DNA of 64,000 nucleotides from Rhodocyclales bacterium GT-UBC (lineage in GTDB: Bacteria > Pseudomonadota > Gammaproteobacteria > Burkholderiales > Rhodocyclaceae), in contig QXPY01000015.1 in assembly GCA_003583745.1 (NCBI GenBank), positions 1-64,000 on the forward strand. The letters run 5' to 3'. The stretch's first letter is position 1. Each line of letters opens with the position of its first letter. Below, one piece after another: positions 53,171 through 62,521 of this stretch. The notes under the pieces were generated by a model that was given only the letters and a program-made list of their open reading frames with translations, did not search any database and was not told where the DNA came from. The position numbers were made by a program, and so were the translations under genes.

Positions 53171-55585
53171 ATGTCGAACCCCAACACGCTCCCGGAAACC
53201 GTCGAACTGCCGCTGCTGCCATTGCGCGATGTCGTCGTTTTCCCGCATATGGTCATTCCGCTGTTTGTTGGCCGCCCGAAATCCATCAAGGCCCTGGAAA
53301 TGGCCATGGAAGCGGGAAAAAATATCCTGCTGGTGGCACAAAAGTCGGCCGCCAAGGACGAACCGGAACCTGAAGACCTCTATCGGATCGGCTGCCTGGC
53401 CAATATCCTGCAAATGCTCAAGTTGCCCGACGGCACCGTCAAGGTGTTGGTTGAAGGCACGCAGCGCGCCCGCGTCGAATCGATCGAAGTCCAGTCTTCG
53501 GTCTTCATGGCCACTGCCGTGGCCCTGCCGCAGGCCGCTATCGAAGATCACGAAATCGAAGCCATGCGGCGCGCCGTTGTCGCCCAATTCGATCAGTTCG
53601 TCAAACTGAACAAGAAGATTCCGCCCGAGGTCCTCTCCTCGATTGCCGGCATCGAGGATGCGGGCCGCCTGGCCGACACCATCGCTGCCCATCTGCCGCT
53701 CAAGCTCGAGCAGAAGCAGGAAGTGCTGGAGATGGAAAGCATCCGCGACCGCATCGATCGCCTGCTCTCCCAACTTGAATCGGAAATCGACATCCTGCAG
53801 GTCGAAAAGCGCATCCGTGGCCGCGTCAAACGCCAGATGGAAAAGAGCCAGCGCGAGTACTACCTGAACGAGCAGGTCAAGGCGATCCAGAAGGAACTTG
53901 GTGAAGGCGAAGAAGGTGCCGACCTCGAGGAACTGGACAAGAAGATCAAGGCCGCCGGCATGAGCAAGGAAGGCCTAGCCAAGGCGCAGGGCGAGCTGAA
54001 GAAGCTGCGCCTGATGTCGCCGATGTCGGCCGAAGCCACCGTTGTGCGCAATTTCATCGAAACCTTGATCGGCCTGCCCTGGCGCAAGAAAACCCGCATC
54101 AGCAAGGATCTGCGCGAAGCCGAAAAAGTGCTAGATGCCGACCACTTCGGCCTCGACAAGGTCAAGGAACGGATCGTCGAATACCTCGCCGTGCAACAAC
54201 GCGTAGACAAGGTCAAGGCGCCGATCCTCTGCCTGGTCGGCCCTCCCGGGGTCGGCAAGACCTCGCTTGGCCAGTCGATCGCCAAGGCGACCAATCGCAA
54301 GTTCGTGCGCATGGCGCTCGGCGGCGTCCGTGACGAAGCCGAAATCCGTGGTCATCGCCGGACCTACATCGGCTCGATGCCAGGCAAGATCCTGACCAGC
54401 CTGAGCAAAGTCGGCGTGCGCAATCCCCTCTTCCTGCTCGACGAAGTCGACAAACTCGGCCAGGATTTCCGCGGCGACCCGTCGTCCGCCCTGCTTGAAG
54501 TGCTCGACCCGGAACAGAACAACACCTTCCAGGATCATTACGTCGAAGTCGATTTTGACCTATCCGACGTCATGTTCGTCGCCACCGCCAATACGCTGAA
54601 CATCCCGGCACCGCTGCTCGACCGCATGGAAGTCATTCGTCTCTCCGGCTACACCGAAGACGAGAAGGTGAATATTGCGATGCGTTATCTGCTGCCCAAG
54701 CAGATGAAGAACAACGGCGTCAAGAAGACCGAACTGACGGTTGCCGACAGCGCCATTCGCGACATCGTCCGCTATTACACGCGTGAAGCCGGTGTTCGTG
54801 CCCTTGAGCGCGAAATCTCGAAAATCTGCCGCAAGGTCGTCAAGACCCTGGTGCTGAAGAAGCGCGACTCGAAAATCCTGGTCAACGCCAAGAATCTCGA
54901 CAAGTTCCTCGGCGTCCAACGCTACAGCTTCGGCATGGCAGAAAAGGAAAACCAGATCGGCCAAGTCACCGGCCTGGCGTGGACCGAGGTCGGCGGCGAA
55001 CTGCTTACCATCGAGTGCGCCAATATGCCGGGCAAGGGCAATATCCTGCGTACGGGCTCGCTCGGCGACGTCATGAAGGAATCCGTCGAAGCGGCACGTT
55101 CCGTTGTGCGCGCCCGCTCCCGCCGTCTGGGCATCAAGGATGAAGCCTTCGAGAAGACCGATATCCATATCCACGTCCCGGAAGGCGCAACCCCCAAGGA
55201 CGGACCGTCAGCAGGCATCGCCATGACCACCGCCCTGGTCTCTTCCTACACGGGCATTCCGGTTCGCTGCGACGTCTGCATGACCGGCGAGATCACGCTA
55301 CGCGGTGAAGTACTGGCGATCGGTGGCCTGAAGGAGAAACTGCTGGCTGCAGTTCGCGGCGGCTTGAAGACCGCTCTGATCCCTCAGGAAAACGTCAAGG
55401 ACCTGACCGATATCCCTGACAACATCAAGAACAAGATCGAAATCGTTCCAGTGAAATGGATCGATCAAGTGCTTGAACGCGCCCTGGAGCGCGCACCTGA
55501 AGGTCTCCCGGAGATTTCGGAAGCCGACGCCAGTGTCGCTACGACAACCGAACCTGCCTCGACAACGACTTTGCTTACCCATTGA
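53171..55585 (+). CDS. lon: ATP-dependent protease Lon
   Basis: 804 residues: N-terminal substrate-binding domain (about 10-200) with coiled coil, AAA+ domain with [14 protein letters not shown] (about 356-369) and [10 protein letters not shown], and the C-terminal serine protease domain with DGPSAGIAM (catalytic Ser) and [14 protein letters not shown] (catalytic Lys). It degrades misfolded and regulatory proteins in the cytoplasm. The frame is intact throughout and the length is typical. Confidence 0.98.
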   Translation: MSNPNTLPETVELPLLPLRDVVVFPHMVIPLFVGRPKSIKALEMAMEAGKNILLVAQKSAAKDEPEPEDLYRIGCLANILQMLKLPDGTVKVLVEGTQRARVESIEVQSSVFMATAVALPQAAIEDHEIEAMRRAVVAQFDQFVKLNKKIPPEVLSSIAGIEDAGRLADTIAAHLPLKLEQKQEVLEMESIRDRIDRLLSQLESEIDILQVEKRIRGRVKRQMEKSQREYYLNEQVKAIQKELGEGEEGADLEELDKKIKAAGMSKEGLAKAQGELKKLRLMSPMSAEATVVRNFIETLIGLPWRKKTRISKDLREAEKVLDADHFGLDKVKERIVEYLAVQQRVDKVKAPILCLVGPPGVGKTSLGQSIAKATNRKFVRMALGGVRDEAEIRGHRRTYIGSMPGKILTSLSKVGVRNPLFLLDEVDKLGQDFRGDPSSALLEVLDPEQNNTFQDHYVEVDFDLSDVMFVATANTLNIPAPLLDRMEVIRLSGYTEDEKVNIAMRYLLPKQMKNNGVKKTELTVADSAIRDIVRYYTREAGVRALEREISKICRKVVKTLVLKKRDSKILVNAKNLDKFLGVQRYSFGMAEKENQIGQVTGLAWTEVGGELLTIECANMPGKGNILRTGSLGDVMKESVEAARSVVRARSRRLGIKDEAFEKTDIHIHVPEGATPKDGPSAGIAMTTALVSSYTGIPVRCDVCMTGEITLRGEVLAIGGLKEKLLAAVRGGLKTALIPQENVKDLTDIPDNIKNKIEIVPVKWIDQVLERALERAPEGLPEISEADASVATTTEPASTTTLLTH

Positions 55586-55599
55586 TTTGAAAGGAAAGG

Positions 55600-55632
55600 C
55601 AAGACGGTAGCCCACGCCGTCTTGTCTCCCCT
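55600..55632 (+). terminator. Probable terminator behind lon
   Basis: An 8-bp stem caagacgg / ccgtcttg with a 9-base loop, 14 bases after the lon stop. What follows is tctcccctt rather than a clean T run, so it may be only partly effective. Confidence 0.45.
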
Positions 55633-55666
55633 TGCTCCTGCCCCTGTCCTGCCGGCCAAAATCCGC

Positions 55667-55696
55667 TTGACACAAGGATTTCGGCAGAGATATAAA
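55667..55696 (+). promoter_or_regulatory. Sigma-70 promoter of hupB
   Basis: TTGACA (perfect -35), 18 bases, TATAAA, followed by an untranslated leader of about 45 bases to the hupB start. Confidence 0.8.
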
Positions 55697-55749
55697 TCCG
55701 TCCTCACAAAAATTTGCTGTTTTATTTCATCCATATCGGGGACCCGTAA

Positions 55750-56022
55750 ATGAACAAAACTGAACTGATCGATCAGATCGCTGCATCCGCTGAAATTTCC
55801 AAGGCAGCGGCTGCCCGCGCCCTCGACGCCACCGTCGCCGCTGTCAAGGATGCCCTCAAGGCCGGTGACACCGTCAGCCTGATCGGTTTCGGTACCTTCT
55901 ACGTTGGTGAGCGCGCTGCTCGTACCGGTCGCAATCCGCGCACCGGCAAGACCCTGGAAATCAAGGCCGCCAAGTCGCCGAAGTTCCGCGCTGGCAAGGG
56001 CTTGAAAGACGCCATCAACTAA
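55750..56022 (+). CDS. hupB: DNA-binding protein HU
   Basis: 90 residues, the exact HU length. The N-terminal helices ([20 protein letters not shown]) and the DNA-binding arm with [14 protein letters not shown] are typical. HU bends and compacts DNA and assists replication and repair. It is expressed from its own strong promoter; tRNA-Val follows after 9 bases, perhaps on the same transcript. Confidence 0.98.
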   Translation: MNKTELIDQIAASAEISKAAAARALDATVAAVKDALKAGDTVSLIGFGTFYVGERAARTGRNPRTGKTLEIKAAKSPKFRAGKGLKDAIN

Positions 56023-56031
56023 TGTGTTATC

Positions 56032-56107
56032 GGGTGCTTAGCTCAGTTGGTAGAGCGTCGCCCTTACAAGGCGAATGTCGGCGGTTCGACCCCGTCAGCA
56101 CCCACCA
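56032..56107 (+). tRNA. tRNA-Val (TAC)
   Basis: 76 bases with encoded CCA. Acceptor stem GGGTGCT / AGCACCC, D arm AGCTCAGTTGGTAGAGC, anticodon loop CTTACAA with TAC, T arm GGCGGTTCGACCCCGTC. Located right after hupB, as in many betaproteobacteria. Confidence 0.97.
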
Positions 56108-56128
56108 GATTCCTGCTCAAGGAAAAGC

Positions 56129-56157
56129 AACCCCGCTCCTGTAGCGGGGTTTTTTTT
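56129..56157 (+). terminator. Terminator of hupB/tRNA-Val
   Basis: A 9-bp stem aaccccgct / agcggggtt with a 5-base loop followed by an unbroken T run. Confidence 0.93.
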
Positions 56158-56168
56158 GGAAATCAGAC

Positions 56169-57047
56169 ATGACCCACGACACCGCTTCGGCAAACGACGA
56201 CAAGATTGGCGCTGCCCTTCGCAATCAGCGTTTCCAGATGCTCGAAGATATCGCCAAGGAGCTGGCAGGTGACGTCGTATTTCCCACCTACTTCGATGCT
56301 GTGTTGCGCCTGCGCAAGGCATTGCAAGATCCCAACCATTCGCTGGCCGCAATCAGCGCTGCCATATCCGTCGAACCGCTGATCAGCGCCAAACTGTTGC
56401 ATCTGGCCAATTCCGTTGCCTACAATCCCGCCGGCAATCAGGTCGTCGATCTGCAATCGGCGATTGCTCGCCTCGGCATCAATGTCGTACGCAGCACCGC
56501 GCTTTCCATCGTCATGGCCCAACTCCTTCGCGCCAAGGGAATGGCGGCTTTTGCCGACCTCACTCATCGACTGTGGGACCATTCCTTGATGACGGCTGCC
56601 GCAGCACGCGTCATTGCCCGCCAGATTCCCCGCATCAACCCTGAAGAAGCCATGCTTGCCGGACTAATCCATGACCTGGGGGCCTTTTACATGCTCTATC
56701 GGGCGACCCAGTACGAGGAATTACGCCAGCGCCCCGATACGGTGAAATACCTGATCATCCAATGGCACGAAAGCATAGGCGTATCGCTGCTCAATGCACT
56801 GGGCCTGCCCGAGGAAATCATTGGCGCCATGGAAGACCATGACCGGATGCGCCAGACTCCCAGCCCGATACGCAATCTCGCCGAGGTCATCTACGTCGCC
56901 AACATGCTGTCTGGCGGACATTTCGAATGGACAATGCAGGACATGCCAACGCCGAACGAAGAATTGGAACAGTTGTTCGCTCTCTACGGCGACCTGAAAC
57001 CGGAGATCGAAGCCCAGGTTGCAGAAATGCAGGCCTGCTTCGCCTGA
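56169..57047 (+). CDS. HDOD domain signalling protein
   Basis: 292 residues, one HDOD domain covering about 25-230 (FPTYFDAVLRLRKALQDPNH, ISAKLLHLANSVAYNP, then AGLIHDLGAFYMLYRA). HDOD proteins are HD-like helical domains that usually lack nucleotide hydrolysis and act in signal or stress control. An HD pair is present in LIHDLG, so weak catalytic function cannot be ruled out. It stands where ppiD often follows hupB and tRNA-Val in related bacteria. It converges on trmJ with a 2-base gap. Confidence 0.88.
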   Translation: MTHDTASANDDKIGAALRNQRFQMLEDIAKELAGDVVFPTYFDAVLRLRKALQDPNHSLAAISAAISVEPLISAKLLHLANSVAYNPAGNQVVDLQSAIARLGINVVRSTALSIVMAQLLRAKGMAAFADLTHRLWDHSLMTAAAARVIARQIPRINPEEAMLAGLIHDLGAFYMLYRATQYEELRQRPDTVKYLIIQWHESIGVSLLNALGLPEEIIGAMEDHDRMRQTPSPIRNLAEVIYVANMLSGGHFEWTMQDMPTPNEELEQLFALYGDLKPEIEAQVAEMQACFA

Positions 57048-57049
57048 AC

Positions 57050-57811
57050 TCAGCCTTTGCGCCCGTGCCCGGTCTTGATCTGGGTCGAAGCCAGAATGCC
57101 GCGCAGAATGTTGACCTCATCCCGCTCCAGACGACTACGACCAAACAGTCGACGCAATTTGGGTAACAAACGTCCAGGCTGTTCGGGATTGAAGAACCCG
57201 GTTTCCGTCATCACCGCTTCCAGATGCGCGTACAGACCTTCGACTTCCTCATGGCTGGCGGCGGGAGCGACGAATGCCGTCACTCCCTGACTGGCGACCG
57301 GCGGCTTACCCGAGAACGCCGTCATCCGGCACTCGTAGCACAAGACCTGCACGGCCGCGCCCAGATTCAATGAACTGAAGTCAGGATTGGTCGGAATCGT
57401 CACCGCCGCCTGACAATGGAAGATTTCTTCATTGCTCAGCCCCATCGTCTCGTTGCCAAAAACCAGTGCCACCTCGCCCTGTTCTGCTTCTGCCAGCAGA
57501 CGGCCAACGCTTTCGCGGGGTTGCCCGATCTCCGGACCGAGGTCACGTTGTCGGGCCGACAAGGCCATCGCGAATCGGCTTCCTGCCAAGGCTTCGGACA
57601 AGGTCCCGGTCACCGTTGCCTGTTGCAGTAGATCGACCGCACCGGTTGCACGGGTATCGGCCTCAGGATCGGGAAACTGCTTGGGCGCCACCAGGTAGAG
57701 CCGTGACAACCCCATTGTCTTCATCGCACGAGCCGCCGCGCCGATATTGCCCGGATGGCTGGGACGACAAAGCACAACTCGGATACGAGAAAGCAGGAGT
57801 TCGGGGTTCAT
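57050..57811 (-). CDS. trmJ: tRNA (cytidine/uridine-32-2'-O)-methyltransferase TrmJ
   Basis: 253 residues of the SPOUT class: RVVLCRPSHPGNIGAAARAMKTMG (SAM knot start; pieces RVVLCRPSHPGNIG, AAARAMKTMG), LVFGNETMGLSNEE and IPTNPDFSSLNLGAAVQVLCYE. It methylates the ribose at position 32 of several tRNAs. A C-terminal extension (about 165-253) is typical of TrmJ and separates it from TrmL. Divergent from suhB. Confidence 0.94.
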   Translation of the reverse strand: MNPELLLSRIRVVLCRPSHPGNIGAAARAMKTMGLSRLYLVAPKQFPDPEADTRATGAVDLLQQATVTGTLSEALAGSRFAMALSARQRDLGPEIGQPRESVGRLLAEAEQGEVALVFGNETMGLSNEEIFHCQAAVTIPTNPDFSSLNLGAAVQVLCYECRMTAFSGKPPVASQGVTAFVAPAASHEEVEGLYAHLEAVMTETGFFNPEQPGRLLPKLRRLFGRSRLERDEVNILRGILASTQIKTGHGRKG

Positions 57812-57840
57812 AGTGTAAAATCCGGTCTTTAAATATAAAT

Positions 57841-57860
57841 CGGGTGGCCTTGGCCACCCG
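57841..57860 (+). promoter_or_regulatory. GC-rich hairpin in the suhB leader
   Basis: cgggtggcct followed by tggccacccg: a 9-bp stem with a 2-base loop, 16 bases before the suhB start. No clear ribosome binding site is seen after it (gctctttaagccc). TATAAA at 57834-57839 may be the -10. The stem may sit at or near the mRNA 5' end and affect stability or translation. Confidence 0.45.
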
Positions 57861-57876
57861 TTAGCTCTTTAAGCCC

Positions 57877-58683
57877 ATGCATCCAGCCCTGAATATCGCC
57901 ATCAAGGCGGCGCGCCGCGCCGGCCAGATCATCAACCGCGCTTCGAACGACCTCGATCAAATCAAGGTCGCCAGCAAGCAACCGAACGATTTCGTCACCG
58001 AGGTCGACAAGGCTGCCGAAGCCGCCATCATCGAAACGCTGCAGGAAGCCTATCCGAGCTACGGCATTCTAGCAGAGGAGTCCGGGCAGACTGCCGGCCA
58101 GGGCGATAGTGAGTTCCAGTGGATCATCGATCCGCTCGACGGCACCACCAATTTCATTCACGGACTGCCGCAGTACGCCGTGTCGATCGCTCTGGCCAAG
58201 GGTGGCGTGGTCGATCAGGCGGTCATTTTCGACCCCAATCGCAATGAACTGTTCACGGCCAGCAAGGGTGGCGGCGCCTTCCTCAACGAACGCCGCATTC
58301 GTGTTTCGAAGCGCCTGAAGCTGCAGGGTGCGCTCCTGGGCACGGGCTTCCCGTACCGCATGTTCGATCAGATCGACACCTACCTGGCGATTTTCAAGGA
58401 ATTGGCGCAAAAAACCGCCGGCATGCGTCGCCCGGGTGCCGCCTCGCTCGATCTCGCTTACGTCGCCTGCGGCCGTTACGACGGCTTCTGGGAGTTCGGC
58501 CTCGCCCCGTGGGATATGGCCGCCGGTGCTTTGCTCGTATCCGAAGCAGGCGGACTGGTCAGCGACATGCGTGGCGAAGCCAACTATCTGGAGACCGGCA
58601 ACCTGATCGCGGGCACCCCGAAGGTCTTCGCACCGCTGCTCAACCTGGTCCAGGAAAAGCTACCGGACAACTTCCGCGGCTGA
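57877..58683 (+). CDS. suhB: Inositol-1-monophosphatase / SuhB
   Basis: 268 residues, the SuhB length. Magnesium-site motifs are GILAEESG (Glu), [13 protein letters not shown] (Asp-Gly-Thr) and [13 protein letters not shown] (last Asp). It hydrolyses inositol phosphates; in E. coli it also joins rRNA antitermination complexes. Monocistronic between its own leader and a strong terminator. Confidence 0.95.
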   Translation: MHPALNIAIKAARRAGQIINRASNDLDQIKVASKQPNDFVTEVDKAAEAAIIETLQEAYPSYGILAEESGQTAGQGDSEFQWIIDPLDGTTNFIHGLPQYAVSIALAKGGVVDQAVIFDPNRNELFTASKGGGAFLNERRIRVSKRLKLQGALLGTGFPYRMFDQIDTYLAIFKELAQKTAGMRRPGAASLDLAYVACGRYDGFWEFGLAPWDMAAGALLVSEAGGLVSDMRGEANYLETGNLIAGTPKVFAPLLNLVQEKLPDNFRG

Positions 58684-58702
58684 TCCGCAACGATCACTCG
58701 AG

Positions 58703-58727
58703 AAAAGCGCCTGCGGGCGCTTTTTTA
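58703..58727 (+). terminator. Terminator between suhB and the TPMT-like gene
   Basis: aaaagcgcc / ggcgctttt stem with a 4-base loop, flanked by A and T runs, so it can work in both directions. It ends suhB and the convergent gene. Confidence 0.9.
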
Positions 58728-59417
58728 TTCTGCCGTTCCACCTTGCTGGCTTTGTTTCGGCGTCAGCAAATATACTTTATGCTCGACACGGACCTGCCCC
58801 CCGGTAGCGGAGTCGGGGTCAGCCTCGAAGAAGCTTTCGACATGCGCCAGATCCATATCGAAGTGCTCGCGGTAAAGCGTGCTGACTTCCTCGGCTGCGG
58901 CGAATTCCTGATCCAGCGACTCCCCCTCCTCCGGCTCCTCGGTGGTCAGCAACATGATCTTGCAGGCAGCCGGCACGATACGGCGCAAATGTCCCAGGTA
59001 GGCGGCTCGAATGTCTGTTGCCAGCGCGGTCAGCGAAGCACGGTCAAACACCGCTGCAATGTCGCCAAGATTCGCAGCCGACAACTCGAAAAAATCGCCG
59101 CACAAAATAGAGATACGCCCGTTTTCCCAGCAGGTGAAGCGTCCCATCGGGCGCCGCGATGCCTGCATCCTGTTTTCCTTGAAAAAAGCACGCACGGCCA
59201 ACGGACTCAGTTCGACACCGATAACACGGTATCCTTGGGCGGCCAACCAAACTATGTCGAGACTCTTGCCGCAAAGCGGAACAAAGATGGCCGACTCTGC
59301 CGGCAAAGCCAGTCTTTCCCAAAAGCGGACCAAGTGCGGATTAACCACCTTCTGATGAAAATCCAGCTTCCGGTCGCGCCACGACTGTTGCCATAACTCG
59401 TTATCTCGGCCGCTCAT
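58725..59417 (-). CDS. tpm: Thiopurine S-methyltransferase family protein
   Basis: 230 residues from ATG 59417 (MSGRDNELWQQSWRDRKLDF), behind GAGGG; the frame continues upstream without support. The family pattern is clear: W-x5-FHQ-x-VNPHLVRFW near the N-terminus, then FVPLCGKSLDIVWLA (SAM motif), GVELSPLAVRAFF and DRASLTAL. Bacterial members methylate sulfur, selenium or tellurium compounds. Divergent from nifV, but separated from it by the nif control region. Confidence 0.9.
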   Translation of the reverse strand: MSGRDNELWQQSWRDRKLDFHQKVVNPHLVRFWERLALPAESAIFVPLCGKSLDIVWLAAQGYRVIGVELSPLAVRAFFKENRMQASRRPMGRFTCWENGRISILCGDFFELSAANLGDIAAVFDRASLTALATDIRAAYLGHLRRIVPAACKIMLLTTEEPEEGESLDQEFAAAEEVSTLYREHFDMDLAHVESFFEADPDSATGGQVRVEHKVYLLTPKQSQQGGTAE

Positions 59418-59590
59418 GCTACCCTCGCCTTCGTTGTAAATTGACGTCAGGAAATATTCCGATCGAAAAACACAACGCTTCGCGAGAAGAGGCATGTCAG
59501 CCGAAAAGAGGCTCAACATCGAAGCGGAAGTTCGCCCCGAATGCGCTCAGCCTAACACTGAATGCCCCCAGGCAAGTTATCGGCATGATT

Positions 59591-59606
59591 TGTCGCATTC
59601 TCGACA
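59591..59606 (+). promoter_or_regulatory. NifA upstream activator site
   Basis: TGT-N10-ACA (tgtcgcattctcgaca), an exact match to the NifA-binding consensus, 61 bases before the -24 box. It also has dyad symmetry (tgtcg / cgaca). Confidence 0.82.
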
Positions 59607-59649
59607 AACAGCCGACACGCCAATAGCCCAACCAGGCAAATCGGATATA

Positions 59650-59662
59650 AATCAATAGTTTA
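59650..59662 (+). promoter_or_regulatory. Possible IHF site
   Basis: aatcaatagttta matches WATCAANNNNTTR fully. It lies in AT-rich DNA between the NifA site and the promoter, where IHF bends DNA at nif promoters, but only 5 bases from the -24 box, which is closer than usual. Confidence 0.45.
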
Positions 59663-59667
59663 TTGCT

Positions 59668-59682
59668 TGGCACCATCCTTGC
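59668..59682 (+). promoter_or_regulatory. Sigma-54 promoter of the nifV cluster
   Basis: TGGCAC-N5-TTGCT (tggcaccatccttgct), a full match to the -24/-12 consensus, 25 bases before the nifV start. With the NifA site it shows that the cluster is a NifA/RpoN operon. Confidence 0.92.
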
Positions 59683-59706
59683 TGATATCCAGCCGAGGAG
59701 AATGCC

Positions 59707-60846
59707 ATGACCCATCAGCCTTTCGTCACCATCAACGACACCACCCTGCGCGACGGCGAACAGTCGGCTGGCGTGGCGTTCTCGCTGGACGAAAAACTGA
59801 ACATCGCTCGCCTGCTCGCCCAGATCGGCGTCCCCGAGTTGGAAGTCGGCATTCCCGCCATGGGCGAAGAGGAGCGCGACTCGGTACGCGCCGTCGCCGA
59901 ACTGAAGCTGGCACCGCGCCTGATGGTCTGGAGCCGCATGCACCCGGCCGACATCGCGGCCTGTGCCGACCTTGGCGCCCATCTGATCGACATCTCGGTT
60001 CCCGCTTCCGACCAGCATCTGGCCTACAAGCTGAAACAGGATCGCGCCTGGCTGCTGCGCGAACTCCCCAAATTCATCGGCGCGGCACTCAGCCTGGGGC
60101 TGGAGGTCGGCCTCGGTTGCGAAGACGCCTCCCGCGCCGACATGAGCTTTCTCTGCGCCCTGGCCGAAACCGCCGAGCGTGCCGGTGCCCGCCGCCTGCG
60201 CTTTGCCGACACACTGGGCATCCTCGAACCGTTCGGCACCTTCGAGCGGATCAGCACCTTGCGCCGTAACACCGGCCTGGAAATCGAGATGCACGCTCAC
60301 GACGATCTCGGCCTGGCCACTGCCAACACCCTGGCCGCTTGCAAGGCCGGCGCCACCCACGTAAACACGACGGTCAACGGCCTCGGCGAACGGGCCGGCA
60401 ATGCGCCGCTGGAAGAAGTCGTGCTCGGGCTGAAAAAGCTGCACGGTATCGCCACCGGCATCGACCTGAAGGGCTTCCCGGCCCTCTCCAGCCAGGTAGC
60501 GACGGCATCCGGCCGGGCCGTACCGTGGCAGAAAAGCGTCGTCGGCGCCGGTGCCTTCACCCACGAAGCCGGCATCCATGTCGATGGCCTGCTCAAGCAC
60601 CCCGACAACTATCAGGGTTTCGATCCGCAAGAGGTCGGTCAGTCGCACCGTATCGTCCTCGGCAAACACTCCGGCTCGCGCGCCGTCCAGGTGGTCTATG
60701 CCCAACTCGGCCAGACCGTGACCGACAGCGAAGCCCAGGCCTTGCTGCCGCGGGTACGCAATTTCGTCGCCGAACACAAGCACCCGCCCGAAGCCCCCGA
60801 TCTGGGCAAGCTTTTGGCCTCCGTCCGGAGCAACCTCCATGTCTGA
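59707..60846 (+). CDS. nifV: Homocitrate synthase
   Basis: 379 residues of the HMGL-like TIM-barrel family. It joins acetyl-CoA and 2-oxoglutarate to homocitrate, the organic part of the nitrogenase iron-molybdenum cofactor. Motifs: [18 protein letters not shown] (metal-binding Asp), [16 protein letters not shown] and [13 protein letters not shown]. Start after GAGGAG. First gene of the nif operon; its end overlaps cysE by 8 bases. Confidence 0.96.
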   Translation: MTHQPFVTINDTTLRDGEQSAGVAFSLDEKLNIARLLAQIGVPELEVGIPAMGEEERDSVRAVAELKLAPRLMVWSRMHPADIAACADLGAHLIDISVPASDQHLAYKLKQDRAWLLRELPKFIGAALSLGLEVGLGCEDASRADMSFLCALAETAERAGARRLRFADTLGILEPFGTFERISTLRRNTGLEIEMHAHDDLGLATANTLAACKAGATHVNTTVNGLGERAGNAPLEEVVLGLKKLHGIATGIDLKGFPALSSQVATASGRAVPWQKSVVGAGAFTHEAGIHVDGLLKHPDNYQGFDPQEVGQSHRIVLGKHSGSRAVQVVYAQLGQTVTDSEAQALLPRVRNFVAEHKHPPEAPDLGKLLASVRSNLHV

Positions 60847-61615
60847 AGCGATCACCATGACAGCAACTGCCATTGCCGAACCCGGCCTGTGGGCGACCCT
60901 CAAGGAGGACCTCGCCTGTGTCTTCCAGCGCGACCCGGCAGCCCGCTCGACCTTCGAGGTGCTCACCACCTACCCCGGCGTCCATGCCGTACTCACCCAT
61001 CGTCTGTCGCATCGCCTGTGGCAGTCCGGCTGGCGCTTCCCGGCCCGCTTCCTGTCCTTTCTCGGACGGACGCTGACCAATGTAGACATCCATCCCGGCG
61101 CCACTATCGGCCGTCGCTTCTTCATCGACCATGGCGCCTGCGTCGTGATCGGCGAAACGGCAGAAATCGGCAACGACGTGACGCTTTATCATGGCGTCAC
61201 CCTGGGCGGCACGTCATGGAACAAGGGCAAGCGTCATCCGACCTTGTCCGACGGCGTCGTCGTCGGGGCCGGCGCCAAGATCCTCGGCCCCATCATCGTC
61301 GGCGAGCGCGTCCGGGTGGGGGCCAATTCGGTGGTCGTCAAGGACGTTCCGGCCGACCGGACGGTGGTCGGCGTACCGGGGCGCATCGTCGATACCCGGG
61401 CCGGCAGCCTGCGCCCGGAGAATGGCATCAGCCTCGATCACAACTTGCTCCCCGACCCGGTCGCCAAATCGATTGCCTGCCTGATCGAGCGAATCGAAAG
61501 CCTGGAAAAGGAACTGGCCATCCTGCGCCAGGAGCCGCCGCCGGCCGACCATAGCGGTCAATGTCAAACCTGCTCGGCCGGAGACTTGTGCTGCGAGCAC
61601 GAGTCCATGCACTGA
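60839..61615 (+). CDS. cysE: nif-associated serine O-acetyltransferase
   Basis: 258 residues: N-terminal helical domain ([18 protein letters not shown]) and a hexapeptide beta-helix with [41 protein letters not shown]. It makes O-acetylserine for cysteine supply, needed in quantity for nitrogenase Fe-S clusters. The C-terminal tail is unusual, with four Cys in a short space (CQTC, then CC) before HESMH. In Azotobacter a second cysE also follows nifV. The frame overlaps nifV by 8 bases. Confidence 0.94.
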   Translation: MSEAITMTATAIAEPGLWATLKEDLACVFQRDPAARSTFEVLTTYPGVHAVLTHRLSHRLWQSGWRFPARFLSFLGRTLTNVDIHPGATIGRRFFIDHGACVVIGETAEIGNDVTLYHGVTLGGTSWNKGKRHPTLSDGVVVGAGAKILGPIIVGERVRVGANSVVVKDVPADRTVVGVPGRIVDTRAGSLRPENGISLDHNLLPDPVAKSIACLIERIESLEKELAILRQEPPPADHSGQCQTCSAGDLCCEHESMH

Positions 61616-61623
61616 AAGCGACC

Positions 61624-62169
61624 ATGGATCTGCTCGACTTCTCCGATTGCAAGCTCTATTTCGAAGAGCCCCTGCCCGCCGAGGCAGAACGCCTCATTGC
61701 CCAGGCTTCGAGCGAATACGGCGAAACCTCGGCCGAGTATTCCTTGTTGCGCGCCCACCTGCTCGCTCCGGAGAACCTCACCGTGCTGGTAGGCCTCTAC
61801 CGCTACTATTTCTACCAGCATCGCCTGGACGATGCGCTGGTTGTCGCCGAGCGCGCCATGCAGCTCTCCGGCCGTCACCTCGGTCTGCCCAGCGACTGGA
61901 GCCGAATCGACGAGGCGCAGCTGGGCCAGGCTGCCGCCAATTCGTTCGGCTTGCTGCGCTTCTACCTGCTCGCCCTCAAGGCGGCCAGCGTCGTGCTGCT
62001 TCGCCTTGGCCAGATTCCCGCCTCGCGCGCCCGCCTGAGCAAACTGGCCAGCCTGGACAGCCGCGACCAACTGGGTGCGGGCAAATTGCTGGAAGTGGTC
62101 GACGAGTTCCAGAGCCCGTCGACCGAAGAATCCGAATCCCTTTCCGAACTTACCCTTGTTGCAGCCTGA
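61624..62169 (+). CDS. Conserved nif-cluster protein, helical repeat (TPR-like)
   Basis: 181 residues from ATG 61624 (MDLLDFSDCKLYFEEPLPAEAERLI), 8 bases after cysE; an earlier in-frame start inside cysE has no support. All helical with repeat-like pairs (YRYYFYQHRLDDALVVAERAM, LLRFYLLALKAASVVLLRLG), suggesting a TPR-type scaffold. Proteins of this kind occur between cysE and nifW in some diazotrophs with no known function. A helper in nitrogenase maturation is an inference from position. Confidence 0.72.
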   Translation: MDLLDFSDCKLYFEEPLPAEAERLIAQASSEYGETSAEYSLLRAHLLAPENLTVLVGLYRYYFYQHRLDDALVVAERAMQLSGRHLGLPSDWSRIDEAQLGQAAANSFGLLRFYLLALKAASVVLLRLGQIPASRARLSKLASLDSRDQLGAGKLLEVVDEFQSPSTEESESLSELTLVAA

Positions 62170-62179
62170 GGAGCCCACC

Positions 62180-62521
62180 ATGGACGATACCCTGACCCTT
62201 GCCGAAGCCATGGAAGACCTGGTTTCTGCCGAAGATTTCCTGGACTACTTCGAAGTCCCTTACGAAGCCAGCGTGGTGCATGTCAACCGCCTGCACATCC
62301 TGCAGCGTTTTCATGACTACCTGGCCAAACAGGCTCCCAACCTGCCCCCGGAAGAAAGCCAGCAACGCGGCATCTACCGCCTCTGGCTGGAACGCGCCTA
62401 TAAGGACTTCGTCACCTCCGACTCACTCACCGAGAAGGTCTTCGCCGTCTTCCAGAACGTTGCCAAGCCGGATGGCGGGATGAGTTCCTTCGTTTCCATC
62501 GACAAGGTATTCCGCCAATGA
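62180..62521 (+). CDS. nifW: Nitrogenase-stabilizing protein NifW
   Basis: 113 residues from ATG 62180 (MDDTLTLAEAMEDLVSAEDF), after GAGGAG. The family features SAEDFLDYFEVPYEASVVHV and LHILQRFHDYL are clear. NifW protects the MoFe protein or helps its maturation. Its end overlaps nifZ by 4 bases (ATGA). Confidence 0.95.
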   Translation: MDDTLTLAEAMEDLVSAEDFLDYFEVPYEASVVHVNRLHILQRFHDYLAKQAPNLPPEESQQRGIYRLWLERAYKDFVTSDSLTEKVFAVFQNVAKPDGGMSSFVSIDKVFRQ

